Shown here in pieces: positions 1 to 5,462 of a DNA stretch of 5,462 bases (position 1 is the stretch's first letter; each line of letters starts with the position of its first letter). Below the pieces are notes generated by a model, which saw only the letters and a list, made by a program, of their open reading frames with translations, made no database searches and had not been told where the DNA came from. This DNA is from Rickettsiales bacterium. GTDB lineage: Bacteria; Pseudomonadota; Alphaproteobacteria; Rickettsiales; UBA1997. Made by a program: the position numbers and the translations under genes. Location of the stretch: positions 1-5,462 of the forward strand of contig JAITAR010000023.1 in assembly GCA_031284025.1 (NCBI GenBank), in the 5' to 3' direction.

Positions 1-253
<253 letters not shown>

Positions 254-268
254 AAAGAGACTGGGGCC

Positions 269-292
269 AGCTCTTGGGCTGTGCCCCGAGCT
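269..292 (+). other. Weak hairpin just after 16S (processing site or weak terminator)
   Basis: AGCTC (269-273) pairs with GAGCT (288-292), and inside it GGGC (276-279) pairs with GCCC (283-286). A small internal bulge and a TGT loop separate the arms. It lies about 15 nt beyond the 16S end. No T-run follows (the next bases are ATCACCTTTGC), so it is not a classical intrinsic terminator. It could take part in trimming the 16S 3' end or in weak transcription stop. Function is inferred from position only. Confidence 0.35.
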
Positions 293-535
293 ATCACCTT
301 TGCTATTGTCATTCGTTAGTCTTGCTGTGAATTTTAATACTACTGACTTTAAATATACTAAATAGCTAGCTGGGTTTGGCGTGGTGACTAAAATTGGCGA
401 AAATCAGAGACGTTTTGGCTGCAAAAATAAGCATTGCCGCTCGACGTGGCACACTGAAGATTTCGAGTGCATCGTATGTCGTTTGGAAGCAGTACCTAAG
501 TTTTTGCTTCTACGTTTTTGCTATAAAACAAGTTC

Positions 536-539
536 GAGG
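536..539 (+). promoter_or_regulatory. Shine-Dalgarno GAGG that fixes the acyltransferase start
   Basis: GAGG lies 7 nt before the TTG at 547 and matches the anti-Shine-Dalgarno CCTCC in the 16S tail at 246-250. No comparable site precedes the upstream in-frame TTG codons at 394 and 415. This supports 547 as the start, which also gives the usual family length. Confidence 0.6.
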
Positions 540-546
540 TTCGACG

Positions 547-1200
547 TTGTCACATACTGCTAATCCAAGTGTCATTTTTCCAGTAGCAAACGTCAGAACT
601 GTTACCTACGCTAGACCAACGGTCAAAAATAAGAGTATAATTGTTGGTGATTTTACCTATTTTTCCGATGTGGATTTTGAGAATCATGTGACTCATCACT
701 ACGATTTCTATGGTGATAGATTAATCATAGGAAAATTCTGCCAGATAGGAAAGGGAGTTGAGTTTATTATGAATGGAGCAAATCATCAGATGAATGCTGT
801 CTCAACGTACCCGTTCTATATTTTTCATGGTTGGAACCAGAAGGTTCCTCCGCTGGAAGAAATGCCGATCAAAGGTGACACCGTAATTGGCAATGATGTG
901 TGGTTTGGACAAAATGTGACAATTTTGCCAGGAGTTCACATAGAAAGCGGATCTATAGTTGGTGCCAACAGTGTGGTGGGAAGTAACATAGAAGCCTATT
1001 CGGTGGCCGTAGGAAATCCGGCCAGGATCATAAGAAAACGCTTTGACGATGAATTGATCGAAATTATGTTATCATTGAGGTGGTGGGATCGATCAGTGGA
1101 GGAAATAGACAAACTTATACCACTCCTGACCAATCACAATTTAACTTTCGTGAAAAAAAAGTTAAAGGAATTTATGACCTCTTCTGCTACGGCGAGATAG
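547..1200 (+). CDS. Xenobiotic acyltransferase, Vat/CatB family (hexapeptide repeat)
   Basis: Predicted cytoplasmic acetyl-CoA-dependent O-acetyltransferase of 217 residues, typical for the streptogramin (Vat) and chloramphenicol (CatB) acetyltransferases. These act as trimers of left-handed beta-helices. Seen: the N-terminal family segment with IIVGDFTYFSD (about 31-41), LIIGKFCQIGKG (59-70), and FIMNGANHQMN with the catalytic-type His at residue 80, matching the active His of VatD. Hexapeptide repeats follow (GDTVIGNDVWFGQNVTILPG, 110-129), then GNPARIIRKRF (156-166) and the WW-containing C-terminal helix (179-180). The start is TTG, chosen from the GAGG 7 nt upstream and from family length; an upstream TTG at 394 would add 51 unrelated residues. 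It stands alone after 16S. VatD resemblance is somewhat closer than CatB, but the true substrate is unknown. An A-AAA-AAG slippery heptamer lies at 1155-1161 near the 3' end. Confidence 0.88.
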   Translation: MSHTANPSVIFPVANVRTVTYARPTVKNKSIIVGDFTYFSDVDFENHVTHHYDFYGDRLIIGKFCQIGKGVEFIMNGANHQMNAVSTYPFYIFHGWNQKVPPLEEMPIKGDTVIGNDVWFGQNVTILPGVHIESGSIVGANSVVGSNIEAYSVAVGNPARIIRKRFDDELIEIMLSLRWWDRSVEEIDKLIPLLTNHNLTFVKKKLKEFMTSSATAR

Positions 1201-1460
1201 ATAGGCGTTTAGGCCAGGTTTATGAAATGGTAATTAATTCAAAAAATTATGAATGGAAAATTTAAAAAGTAGGAAACTACCCAGGCCCTTTAGTTAATAT
1301 TTTCTACCTATACAATCTAGGGAACTATTTATCTATATCTAAAATTAAACTTTTTCAGATCTTGCTAATTTACTCAGATCCACAACTGGGTGTTGAAAGT
1401 TATTAATTGGTCCATAGGATTTGAGTTAGTTTTATGGGATATTGGTTGGCATTTGACTGT
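1201..1460 (+). other. AT-rich spacer before serS
   Basis: These 260 nt carry no supported gene. A small GTAG-GAAA-CTAC hairpin with a GNRA-type loop (1269-1280) and a TACAAT box (1311-1316) without a clear -35 partner are visible. A better promoter candidate lies at 1393-1420. No T-rich hairpin marks the end of the acyltransferase transcript. Confidence 0.5.
1393..1420 (+). promoter_or_regulatory. Possible sigma-70 type promoter of serS
   Basis: TTGAAA (1393-1398) and TAGGAT (1415-1420) are separated by 16 nt. They match 5 of 6 and 4 of 6 consensus bases. Transcription would begin near 1427, leaving a leader of about 34 nt before the ATG at 1461 but only about 7 nt before the ATG at 1434, which favours the later start. 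AT-rich DNA gives such matches easily by chance. Confidence 0.3.
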
Positions 1461-2741
1461 ATGTTGGATTTGAAATGGATTTTAGACAATTCCGAATTAT
1501 TTGATAGAAATATGGAAATAAGAGGGACGGAGATAAGAGCTGCTAGTATTATAGAACTAGACAGGGTAAGGCGAGAAAGATTAACAGAAATGCAAAATTT
1601 GCAGCATCGAAGAAATCAACTGTCTGAGGAGATAAGAATTTTAAAATCTCGAGGAGAGGATCCCAAAAAATTGCTTAGCGAGGTCGGCGATGTAAATGCC
1701 CGCATAAACGATATCAAAGATTTGATAGGAAAAGAGGATGGAACTGCACTGCAAAATATTCTTAGCCTAGTTCCAAATATAGCTCAGGATTCTGTGCCCA
1801 TCGGAAGAGACGAGGGTGATAATGTTATTCTAGAGGTCTGGGGTGAGCCAAGAAAATTTGATTTTCAACCAAAACCTCACTATGAAATTGGAAAAAAATT
1901 AAACCAGATGAATTTCGAACAGGCAGGAAACATTTGTGGGAACAGGTCTACTGCTCTATTTGATGGGCTTGCGAAGTTGGAAAGAGCCCTATCAAATTTT
2001 TTTCTGGATACGGTAGGCAGGTACGGCTATAGAGAAACTTCAATTCCATTTCTTGTTAAATCCAAAGCGATGTTTGGAACTGGAAATTTGCCAAAATTTA
2101 GCGAAGATGCCTATCGTACCACAGAAAATATGTGGCTAATTCCCACCAGTGAAGTTACCATGACCAATTGGGTTGCCGATAAAATAGTTGAAGAGAGGGA
2201 ACTGCCGCTGCGACTAATGGCCTATAGTCCCTGCTGGCGCAGCGAGGCGGGTTCTGCGGGCAAAGATACTAGAGGTATGCTTCGGCAGCACCAATTTAAA
2301 AAGGTCGAGATGGTGTCAATAGCGACACCGATGCAATCAAATGAGGAGCATGAAAGAATGAACCAGATAGAGAGTGAGCTATTGAGATCTCTGGGACTAC
2401 CTTTCAGAGTTATGCTTCTCTGCAGCGGCGACATGGGATTTGCATCTTCAAAGACCTATGATCATGAAGTTTGGCTCCCAGCACAGGACACCTACAGAGA
2501 AATTTCAAGTTGCTCTAACTGTACCGACTTTCAGGCTAGAAGAATAAATGCTCGCTATCGAGATGCTAAAAGAGCACTTAACTTCGTGCATACTCTAAAT
2601 GGCTCTGCCCTGGCAGTTGGTAGAACAATAGTGGCCATAGTGGAGAATTATCAGCGAAGAGACGGTAGTGTGGAAATTCCAGCTGTTCTGCTACCATATA
2701 TGGGTGGCATTGAAATCATAGATAGAAGCGATCCCAGCTAG
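1461..2741 (+). CDS. serS: Seryl-tRNA synthetase
   Basis: Charges tRNA-Ser (and tRNA-Sec where present) with serine in the cytoplasm; essential for translation and active as a dimer. The 426 residues match the usual bacterial length. The start at 1461 gives MLDLKWILDN, the classical SerRS beginning; an in-frame ATG at 1434 would add nine unusual residues. Neither start has a strong Shine-Dalgarno sequence. Residues ~30-95 are charged and helical, the antiparallel coiled-coil arm that grips the tRNA-Ser long variable arm. The class II catalytic core follows: the serine-site TSE (229-231), motif 2 CWRSEAGSAGKDTRG (258-272, with Arg260 and Glu262), the EISSCSNC block (347-354), and motif 3 NGSALAVGR (380-388, Arg388). 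Motif 2 has Trp259 where Phe is usual. It appears to be a single-gene unit between two AT-rich spacers. Confidence 0.97.
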   Translation: MLDLKWILDNSELFDRNMEIRGTEIRAASIIELDRVRRERLTEMQNLQHRRNQLSEEIRILKSRGEDPKKLLSEVGDVNARINDIKDLIGKEDGTALQNILSLVPNIAQDSVPIGRDEGDNVILEVWGEPRKFDFQPKPHYEIGKKLNQMNFEQAGNICGNRSTALFDGLAKLERALSNFFLDTVGRYGYRETSIPFLVKSKAMFGTGNLPKFSEDAYRTTENMWLIPTSEVTMTNWVADKIVEERELPLRLMAYSPCWRSEAGSAGKDTRGMLRQHQFKKVEMVSIATPMQSNEEHERMNQIESELLRSLGLPFRVMLLCSGDMGFASSKTYDHEVWLPAQDTYREISSCSNCTDFQARRINARYRDAKRALNFVHTLNGSALAVGRTIVAIVENYQRRDGSVEIPAVLLPYMGGIEIIDRSDPS

Positions 2742-3018
2742 ACCTTGTCAGCACCGCCGTGCATCTGATCTACGGTATATTCATCGTCAAAGTCCACAGA
2801 TTTGGTGCAACTTTTTCGACATTTATACAAATCCTTTGTTTAAATTTAAAAAAATTTTCTAGATTAATGTCAAAAAAAATTAAACAACATATTTATCTAA
2901 ATCTTAAATTGTTCTATCTTTTAAGTCATGGTTGCAAACAGCCAATAGTCTTAAAAATTTATGTTTTTTGCTAAAATTTAGTATTTGGCAGATTAAAATA
3001 AAATCACTAGTTTATTCA

Positions 3019-3024
3019 TATAAT
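3019..3024 (+). promoter_or_regulatory. Possible -10 box (TATAAT) for the pgpA operon
   Basis: A perfect TATAAT lies about 125 nt before pgpA. The only good -35-like sequence, TTGGCA (2985-2990), is 28 nt away, too far for a standard sigma-70 promoter, and no TG extension precedes the box. It would give a leader of roughly 120 nt for the three-gene run. Weak evidence in such AT-rich DNA. Confidence 0.3.
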
Positions 3025-3140
3025 ACAGACTTATTTTTTTAAAATGGCTCACATGCGAACTGCACAAAAATGGGTAAATGTCATTGAAATTTTAAATTAA
3101 ATTTTTAATCCTTCTTCCCAAGTTATTTTCATTCACAGTA

Positions 3141-3147
3141 GAGGAGG
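3141..3147 (+). promoter_or_regulatory. Strong but very close Shine-Dalgarno of pgpA
   Basis: GAGGAGG contains a full GGAGG (3143-3147) complementary to the 16S CCTCC tail, but only two bases separate it from the ATG at 3150. The overlapping AGAGG (3140-3144) would give a more normal 5-nt spacing. No other start codon in this frame fits the family. Confidence 0.75.
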
Positions 3148-3149
3148 AC

Positions 3150-3623
3150 ATGAATAAGTCTGTTGCCTACCTGATAGCCACTTGGTTTGGGGTGGGCTAT
3201 TGTCCATTTGCTAGTGGGACAGCGGGATCCTTCGCCGCACTCCCGTTTGTTTTTTTGGCGGCCTATTTCGGCGGAGCTTTTGCCGTCACACTGGTCGCGT
3301 TGTTGGTTTACATTGTAGGCACCTTTGCAACTATGGAGGTGCTCAAATACACTGATCCGGATCCATCTCTGGTGGTTATCGATGAAGTTCTTGGCCAATT
3401 TATCACTCTAATCCCCAGTGCAAACGCTCTGGTGGGAAACGGCAGGGACTGGTGGCTGTATGTGGTGGCATTTTTTCTCTTTCGACTATTTGATATAGTG
3501 AAGCCTTGGCCCGCGAATTATTTTGATTCCAAAGTCATAAACGCTCATGGTGTAATGCTCGACGATGTTTTTGCTGGAATTTATGCAGCAGCTGTTATAG
3601 AGGTCATAAAATGTATACTCTAA
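3150..3623 (+). CDS. pgpA: Phosphatidylglycerophosphatase A
   Basis: Predicted inner-membrane enzyme that removes the phosphate from phosphatidylglycerol phosphate, giving phosphatidylglycerol (and from it cardiolipin). The 157 residues match the family length. Seen: the N-terminal ATWFGVGYCPFASGTAGSFAALP block (10-32), the acidic VVIDEVLGQ motif (75-83, Asp78 and Glu79), FRLFDIVKPWP (111-121), and GVMLDDVFAGIYAA (134-147, Asp138 and Asp139). These are the conserved, probably Mg2+-binding and catalytic, PgpA motifs. Hydrophobic segments lie at about 28-60, 100-114 and 140-156. ATG follows a strong Shine-Dalgarno sequence. Its last 13 nt overlap the next gene, so the two are translated from one mRNA. 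Because it sits with a polyprenyl-phosphate phosphoribosyltransferase-like gene, an additional role on another lipid phosphate is conceivable, but nothing in the motifs demands it. Confidence 0.94.
   Translation: MNKSVAYLIATWFGVGYCPFASGTAGSFAALPFVFLAAYFGGAFAVTLVALLVYIVGTFATMEVLKYTDPDPSLVVIDEVLGQFITLIPSANALVGNGRDWWLYVVAFFLFRLFDIVKPWPANYFDSKVINAHGVMLDDVFAGIYAAAVIEVIKCIL
3600..3603 (+). promoter_or_regulatory. Shine-Dalgarno of the prenyltransferase inside pgpA
   Basis: GAGG lies within the pgpA coding end, 7 nt before the ATG at 3611. It supports this start and coupled translation across the 13-nt overlap. Confidence 0.65.
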
Positions 3624-4483
3624 AACTCCTTCGGACAAAGCATTGGATAAAAAATAGTTTTGTTTTTGTGCCACTGATATTTTCGCCAGAGCTTTTACAT
3701 GCAAATGCTATAGCCAGGACTATGTTAGCATGCTTGGCCTTTTGTCTGGCATCATCTTTTATATATATAGTGAATGACATAGTCGATAGAGAAAAAGACA
3801 AATTACATCCCCAGAAACGAAATCGTCCACTGGCCAGTGGAGCCGTAAAGGTGCCGGTGGCGATAGCTGCGGCGATATTTTCTCTGATCATTGCCAGTGC
3901 CCTACTCTACGGTCTCGGAAGTTTTAAATCTGCGGCGACAGTGGCTATCTACATAGGGATAAACATATTGTACTCCTGGCGACTAAAAACTTTACCTTTG
4001 GTGGATGTATTTTGTATAGCTTTTGGTTTTATCCTTCGTCTCTATGCAGGAGCCCTTGTCATAGATGTGCCGGTGTCAGGCCATTTATTCATGATCACCC
4101 TGTTTATAGCACTTTTTCTTGCCTTTGGTAAAAGAAAGAGTGAGTTACTGAAAATTGGCGCAGTGGCTCGCAAGTCACTCTCTGGCTATTCACTGGAAAC
4201 CATAGACAAATATCTGGTAGTTCTAGCGGGTGCAATAATTATTAGCTATGCTATCTTTACACTCGATGCGACAGTTTCTGATAAATTTGGAGATCATATG
4301 ATTTATTCTCTAGTGTTTGTAATCTACGGAATTTTTCGCTACATGGCCGAACTAGACAGATCGGAGGATTACTATGATCCCACTGAAAATCTCTACCGTG
4401 ATAAGATTTTGCTTACTGTCTGTGTGGCCTTTGGTGTCTATGTAATGCTGACGGCTACCAGAGTTCTATGGAGGAATTTGTGA
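3611..4483 (+). CDS. UbiA-superfamily prenyltransferase, polyprenyl-phosphate phosphoribosyltransferase-like
   Basis: Integral membrane protein of 290 residues with about eight or nine hydrophobic helices. Seen: RTKHWIKNSFVFVPLIFS (8-25); the Mg2+/diphosphate-binding NDIVDREKD (55-63) followed by HPQKRNRPLASG (66-77); YSWRLK with Asp132 (121-132); GFILRLYAGA (139-148); FGKRKSE (172-178); and RYMAELDR...DPTENLYRD (243-264). This combination is characteristic of the decaprenyl-phosphate phosphoribosyltransferase branch (the Rv3806c type, related to rhizobial NoeC) rather than of UbiA, CyoE or MenA. That branch joins PRPP to polyprenyl phosphate, the first step towards lipid-linked ribose or arabinose donors. 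ATG with GAGG 7 nt upstream; overlaps pgpA by 13 nt. Subfamily is recognised from motifs; the substrate and the pathway are inferred. It is not expected in minimal Rickettsia gene sets as far as I know. Confidence 0.88.
   Translation: MYTLKLLRTKHWIKNSFVFVPLIFSPELLHANAIARTMLACLAFCLASSFIYIVNDIVDREKDKLHPQKRNRPLASGAVKVPVAIAAAIFSLIIASALLYGLGSFKSAATVAIYIGINILYSWRLKTLPLVDVFCIAFGFILRLYAGALVIDVPVSGHLFMITLFIALFLAFGKRKSELLKIGAVARKSLSGYSLETIDKYLVVLAGAIIISYAIFTLDATVSDKFGDHMIYSLVFVIYGIFRYMAELDRSEDYYDPTENLYRDKILLTVCVAFGVYVMLTATRVLWRNL
4470..4474 (+). promoter_or_regulatory. Shine-Dalgarno-like GGAGG at the end of the prenyltransferase
   Basis: GGAGG sits inside the last codons of the prenyltransferase. It is 5 nt before a GTG (4480) that overlaps the TGA stop as GTGA, in a frame different from the downstream SDR. 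That GTG opens a 16-codon frame ending at 4530, just past the SDR start at 4520, which itself has no Shine-Dalgarno sequence. It may help ribosomes reach the SDR start; this is inference. Confidence 0.35.
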
Positions 4484-4519
4484 TACAAATTTATAATTGT
4501 GAACTATTTTACTGTGAAA

Positions 4520-5462
4520 ATGACTATTAGTGAAGCAAAAAGGCTGGTAATAGTGGGAGGCTCTGGATTTCTAGGGCAGGAACTGTTGAGGACAGTCGGC
4601 GGAAGAGCAGTAGTCCTAGATCTGGTTTCCTCCAAAGAAATTTGCACCAGCTTTGTACAAACCGATATAACAAAGTCCGTAGACTTCAAATTCTTTCCTG
4701 ATGATGTAGTAGTGCATCTGGCTGCAAATCAGTATCACAATTATGTACCAAAAAAAAATCGACAGCTTTTTTTTGACTCCGTTAATGTAGCTGGAATCCA
4801 GAATATTCTCGAAAAAATGCAGAGAGATGGCGCGAAAAACATGATCTTTTTTTCCAGTGATATGGTCTACGGCCAACCCAGATATATTCCTCTGGATGAG
4901 GCCCATCCTCAAAATCCCTTTGGTTTCTATGGAAAAAGTAAAGTAGAGGCAGAGGTGGTCTGCAGAGAATACAGAAACAAAGGTTTCAACATAACTATAT
5001 TTCGTCCACGGATAATTGTGGGCAAAGGAAGGATGGGAATACTCAAGAAACTTTTTAAACTTATAGATATGAATCTTCCCGTTCCAATGGTGGGAAGCGG
5101 AAAAAATTATTATCAGATGGTTTCTGTGGGTGACTGTGCCAAAGCTGTGGTTCTTGCCATCGAAAATGCTATTCCGAATAGGGAGTATAATCTTGGCTCT
5201 AGAAATCCACCTCCTGTGAGAGAACTGCTAAAAAGCCTCATAGAAAAATCAGGTTCTCATTCTCTACTGGTTCCAACCTGGGGTCCGGCCGTTAAGTGTG
5301 TCCTAGCCGTGCTTGGAAAAATTGGGTTGGAAATTATGTTCAGAGAACAATATATTATAGCCGATAGGAACTACATTTTGGACACAACCGGTGTCGAAAT
5401 GGAACTGGGCTGGATTTCGGAGAAGGATGATAGAGATATGCTCTTTGAAGCCTATAAAAACT
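4520..5462 (+). CDS. NAD-dependent epimerase/dehydratase (extended SDR), 3'-truncated by window end
   Basis: 314 codons are visible with no stop before the window ends. Seen: a Rossmann start RLVIVGGSGFLG with GxxGxxG at 13, 16 and 19; Asp34 at the end of strand 2, typical of NAD(H) rather than NADP(H) use; VVHLAAN (64-70); FFSSDMVYG (110-118) supplying the catalytic Ser; and YGKSK (137-141) giving the catalytic Tyr137 and Lys141. RPRIIVG (162-168) and the C-terminal ELGW (295-298) are usual for sugar-nucleotide epimerases and dehydratases of this class. Extended SDRs act on NDP-sugars or lipid-linked substrates; which one is unknown. It differs from DprE2, a classical SDR, so the decaprenyl-arabinose analogy is loose. 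The ATG at 4520 is chosen by distance to the Rossmann fold; GTG at 4514 or 4499 are alternatives, and none has a good Shine-Dalgarno sequence. It lies 36 nt after the prenyltransferase in the same frame, probably in one operon. Confidence 0.9.
   Translation, partial: MTISEAKRLVIVGGSGFLGQELLRTVGGRAVVLDLVSSKEICTSFVQTDITKSVDFKFFPDDVVVHLAANQYHNYVPKKNRQLFFDSVNVAGIQNILEKMQRDGAKNMIFFSSDMVYGQPRYIPLDEAHPQNPFGFYGKSKVEAEVVCREYRNKGFNITIFRPRIIVGKGRMGILKKLFKLIDMNLPVPMVGSGKNYYQMVSVGDCAKAVVLAIENAIPNREYNLGSRNPPPVRELLKSLIEKSGSHSLLVPTWGPAVKCVLAVLGKIGLEIMFREQYIIADRNYILDTTGVEMELGWISEKDDRDMLFEAYKN

Larger units (their letters stand above)
254..546 (+). other. Spacer between 16S and acyltransferase; no tRNA or 23S
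   Basis: In most alphaproteobacteria tRNA-Ile, tRNA-Ala and 23S would follow here; I see no T-arm-like GGTTCRANTCC element and no 23S start. The first ~140 nt are AT-rich and contain the hairpin at 269-292. The part at 394-546 is different: it has 12 CpG dinucleotides in 153 nt and stays open in two frames. One frame would add 51 residues to the acyltransferase from a TTG at 394, but no good ribosome binding site precedes that TTG and the family does not need the extension. It is best read as non-coding leader or remnant sequence. Confidence 0.6.
2742..3149 (+). other. 408-nt AT-rich gap between serS and pgpA
   Basis: I see no supported gene here on either strand. A four-bp GCAC/GTGC hairpin (2751-2762) and a six-bp hairpin TGGTTG-CAAA-CAGCCA (2929-2944) are present, but neither is followed directly by a T-run, so serS has no clear intrinsic terminator. 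The open frame at 2867-2974 has no ribosome binding site, and its Lys/Leu/Ile-rich make-up simply reflects AT-rich DNA. A TATAAT box (3019-3024), an 18-codon open frame (3044-3100) and AT-only inverted sequence near 3087-3109 occupy the part just before pgpA. Confidence 0.55.

Noticed and set aside
394..546. N-terminal extension of the acyltransferase from TTG 394
   Set aside because: The 51 extra residues do not resemble the family, no Shine-Dalgarno precedes 394, and the start at 547 gives the usual length with GAGG 7 nt upstream.
254..546. tRNA gene in the 16S spacer
   Set aside because: No T-arm consensus or acceptor-stem pairing could be found; the GTTCGAGGTTCGAC stretch near 532-545 does not fold into a T-arm.
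1150..1200. Acyltransferase as a pseudogene broken by an A8 indel
   Set aside because: The unshifted C-terminus aligns well with CatB-type ends, so the frame looks intact.
1434..1460. Earlier serS start at ATG 1434
   Set aside because: It would add nine residues before the classical MLDLKW start, and the likely promoter would leave only about a 7-nt leader.
2929..2969. Hairpin TGGTTG-CAAA-CAGCCA as a serS terminator
   Set aside because: The stem is short, it lies almost 200 nt after the stop codon, and the nearest T-run starts about 20 nt further on.
2867..2974. Small Lys/Leu/Ile-rich protein in the serS-pgpA gap
   Set aside because: No ribosome binding site, and the composition is what AT-rich DNA gives by chance.
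4481..4519. Fusion of the prenyltransferase and SDR by TGA read-through or TGA coding for Trp
   Set aside because: The two genes share a frame and are separated by one TGA, but the prenyltransferase ends at the normal family length, Trp is coded by TGG throughout and no gene has an internal TGA. Two separate genes under the standard code fit better.

Overview
The window reads as chromosomal DNA of a low-GC alphaproteobacterium, most likely related to Rickettsiales. The evidence is the 16S rRNA tail. It carries the ACGTTCTCGGGTCTTGTACAC stretch and the GGCTGGATTACCTCC end (T where most alphaproteobacteria have C), both as I remember them from Rickettsia and Anaplasma. In addition, 16S is not followed by tRNA-Ile/tRNA-Ala/23S, which matches the split rRNA genes typical of that order. 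Genus and species cannot be given from this window.

Layout, all genes on the + strand. (1) 1-253: the last ~253 nt of 16S rRNA, equivalent to E. coli positions ~1290-1542 with no net indel. (2) 254-546: a spacer with a weak hairpin and a CpG-rich stretch, but no tRNA or 23S. (3) 547-1200: a xenobiotic acyltransferase of the Vat/CatB hexapeptide-repeat family, with a TTG start placed by a Shine-Dalgarno sequence and by family length. (4) 1201-1460: AT-rich spacer with a possible promoter. (5) 1461-2741: serS, seryl-tRNA synthetase. (6) 2742-3149: a 408-nt AT-rich gap with a TATAAT box. (7) 3150-5462: a tight gene run made of pgpA, a UbiA-superfamily prenyltransferase of the polyprenyl-phosphate phosphoribosyltransferase type (overlapping pgpA by 13 nt), and an extended SDR (NAD-dependent epimerase/dehydratase) that runs off the window.

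The last three genes look like one operon acting at the membrane. PgpA dephosphorylates phosphatidylglycerophosphate. The UbiA-type enzyme probably moves a phosphoribosyl group onto polyprenyl phosphate, and the SDR could modify a sugar. Together they suggest a lipid-linked pentose route for surface glycans. That is inference; the deciding partner genes would lie beyond position 5462.

The most unusual observation is in the 16S decoding site. The base matching E. coli G1491 is U, giving a C1409-U1491 mismatch in the aminoglycoside pocket, while the nearby 1412-1488 pair has changed in a compensated way (U-A). I found no mobile element, CRISPR array, tRNA or convincing intrinsic terminator, and no clearly novel multi-gene system.
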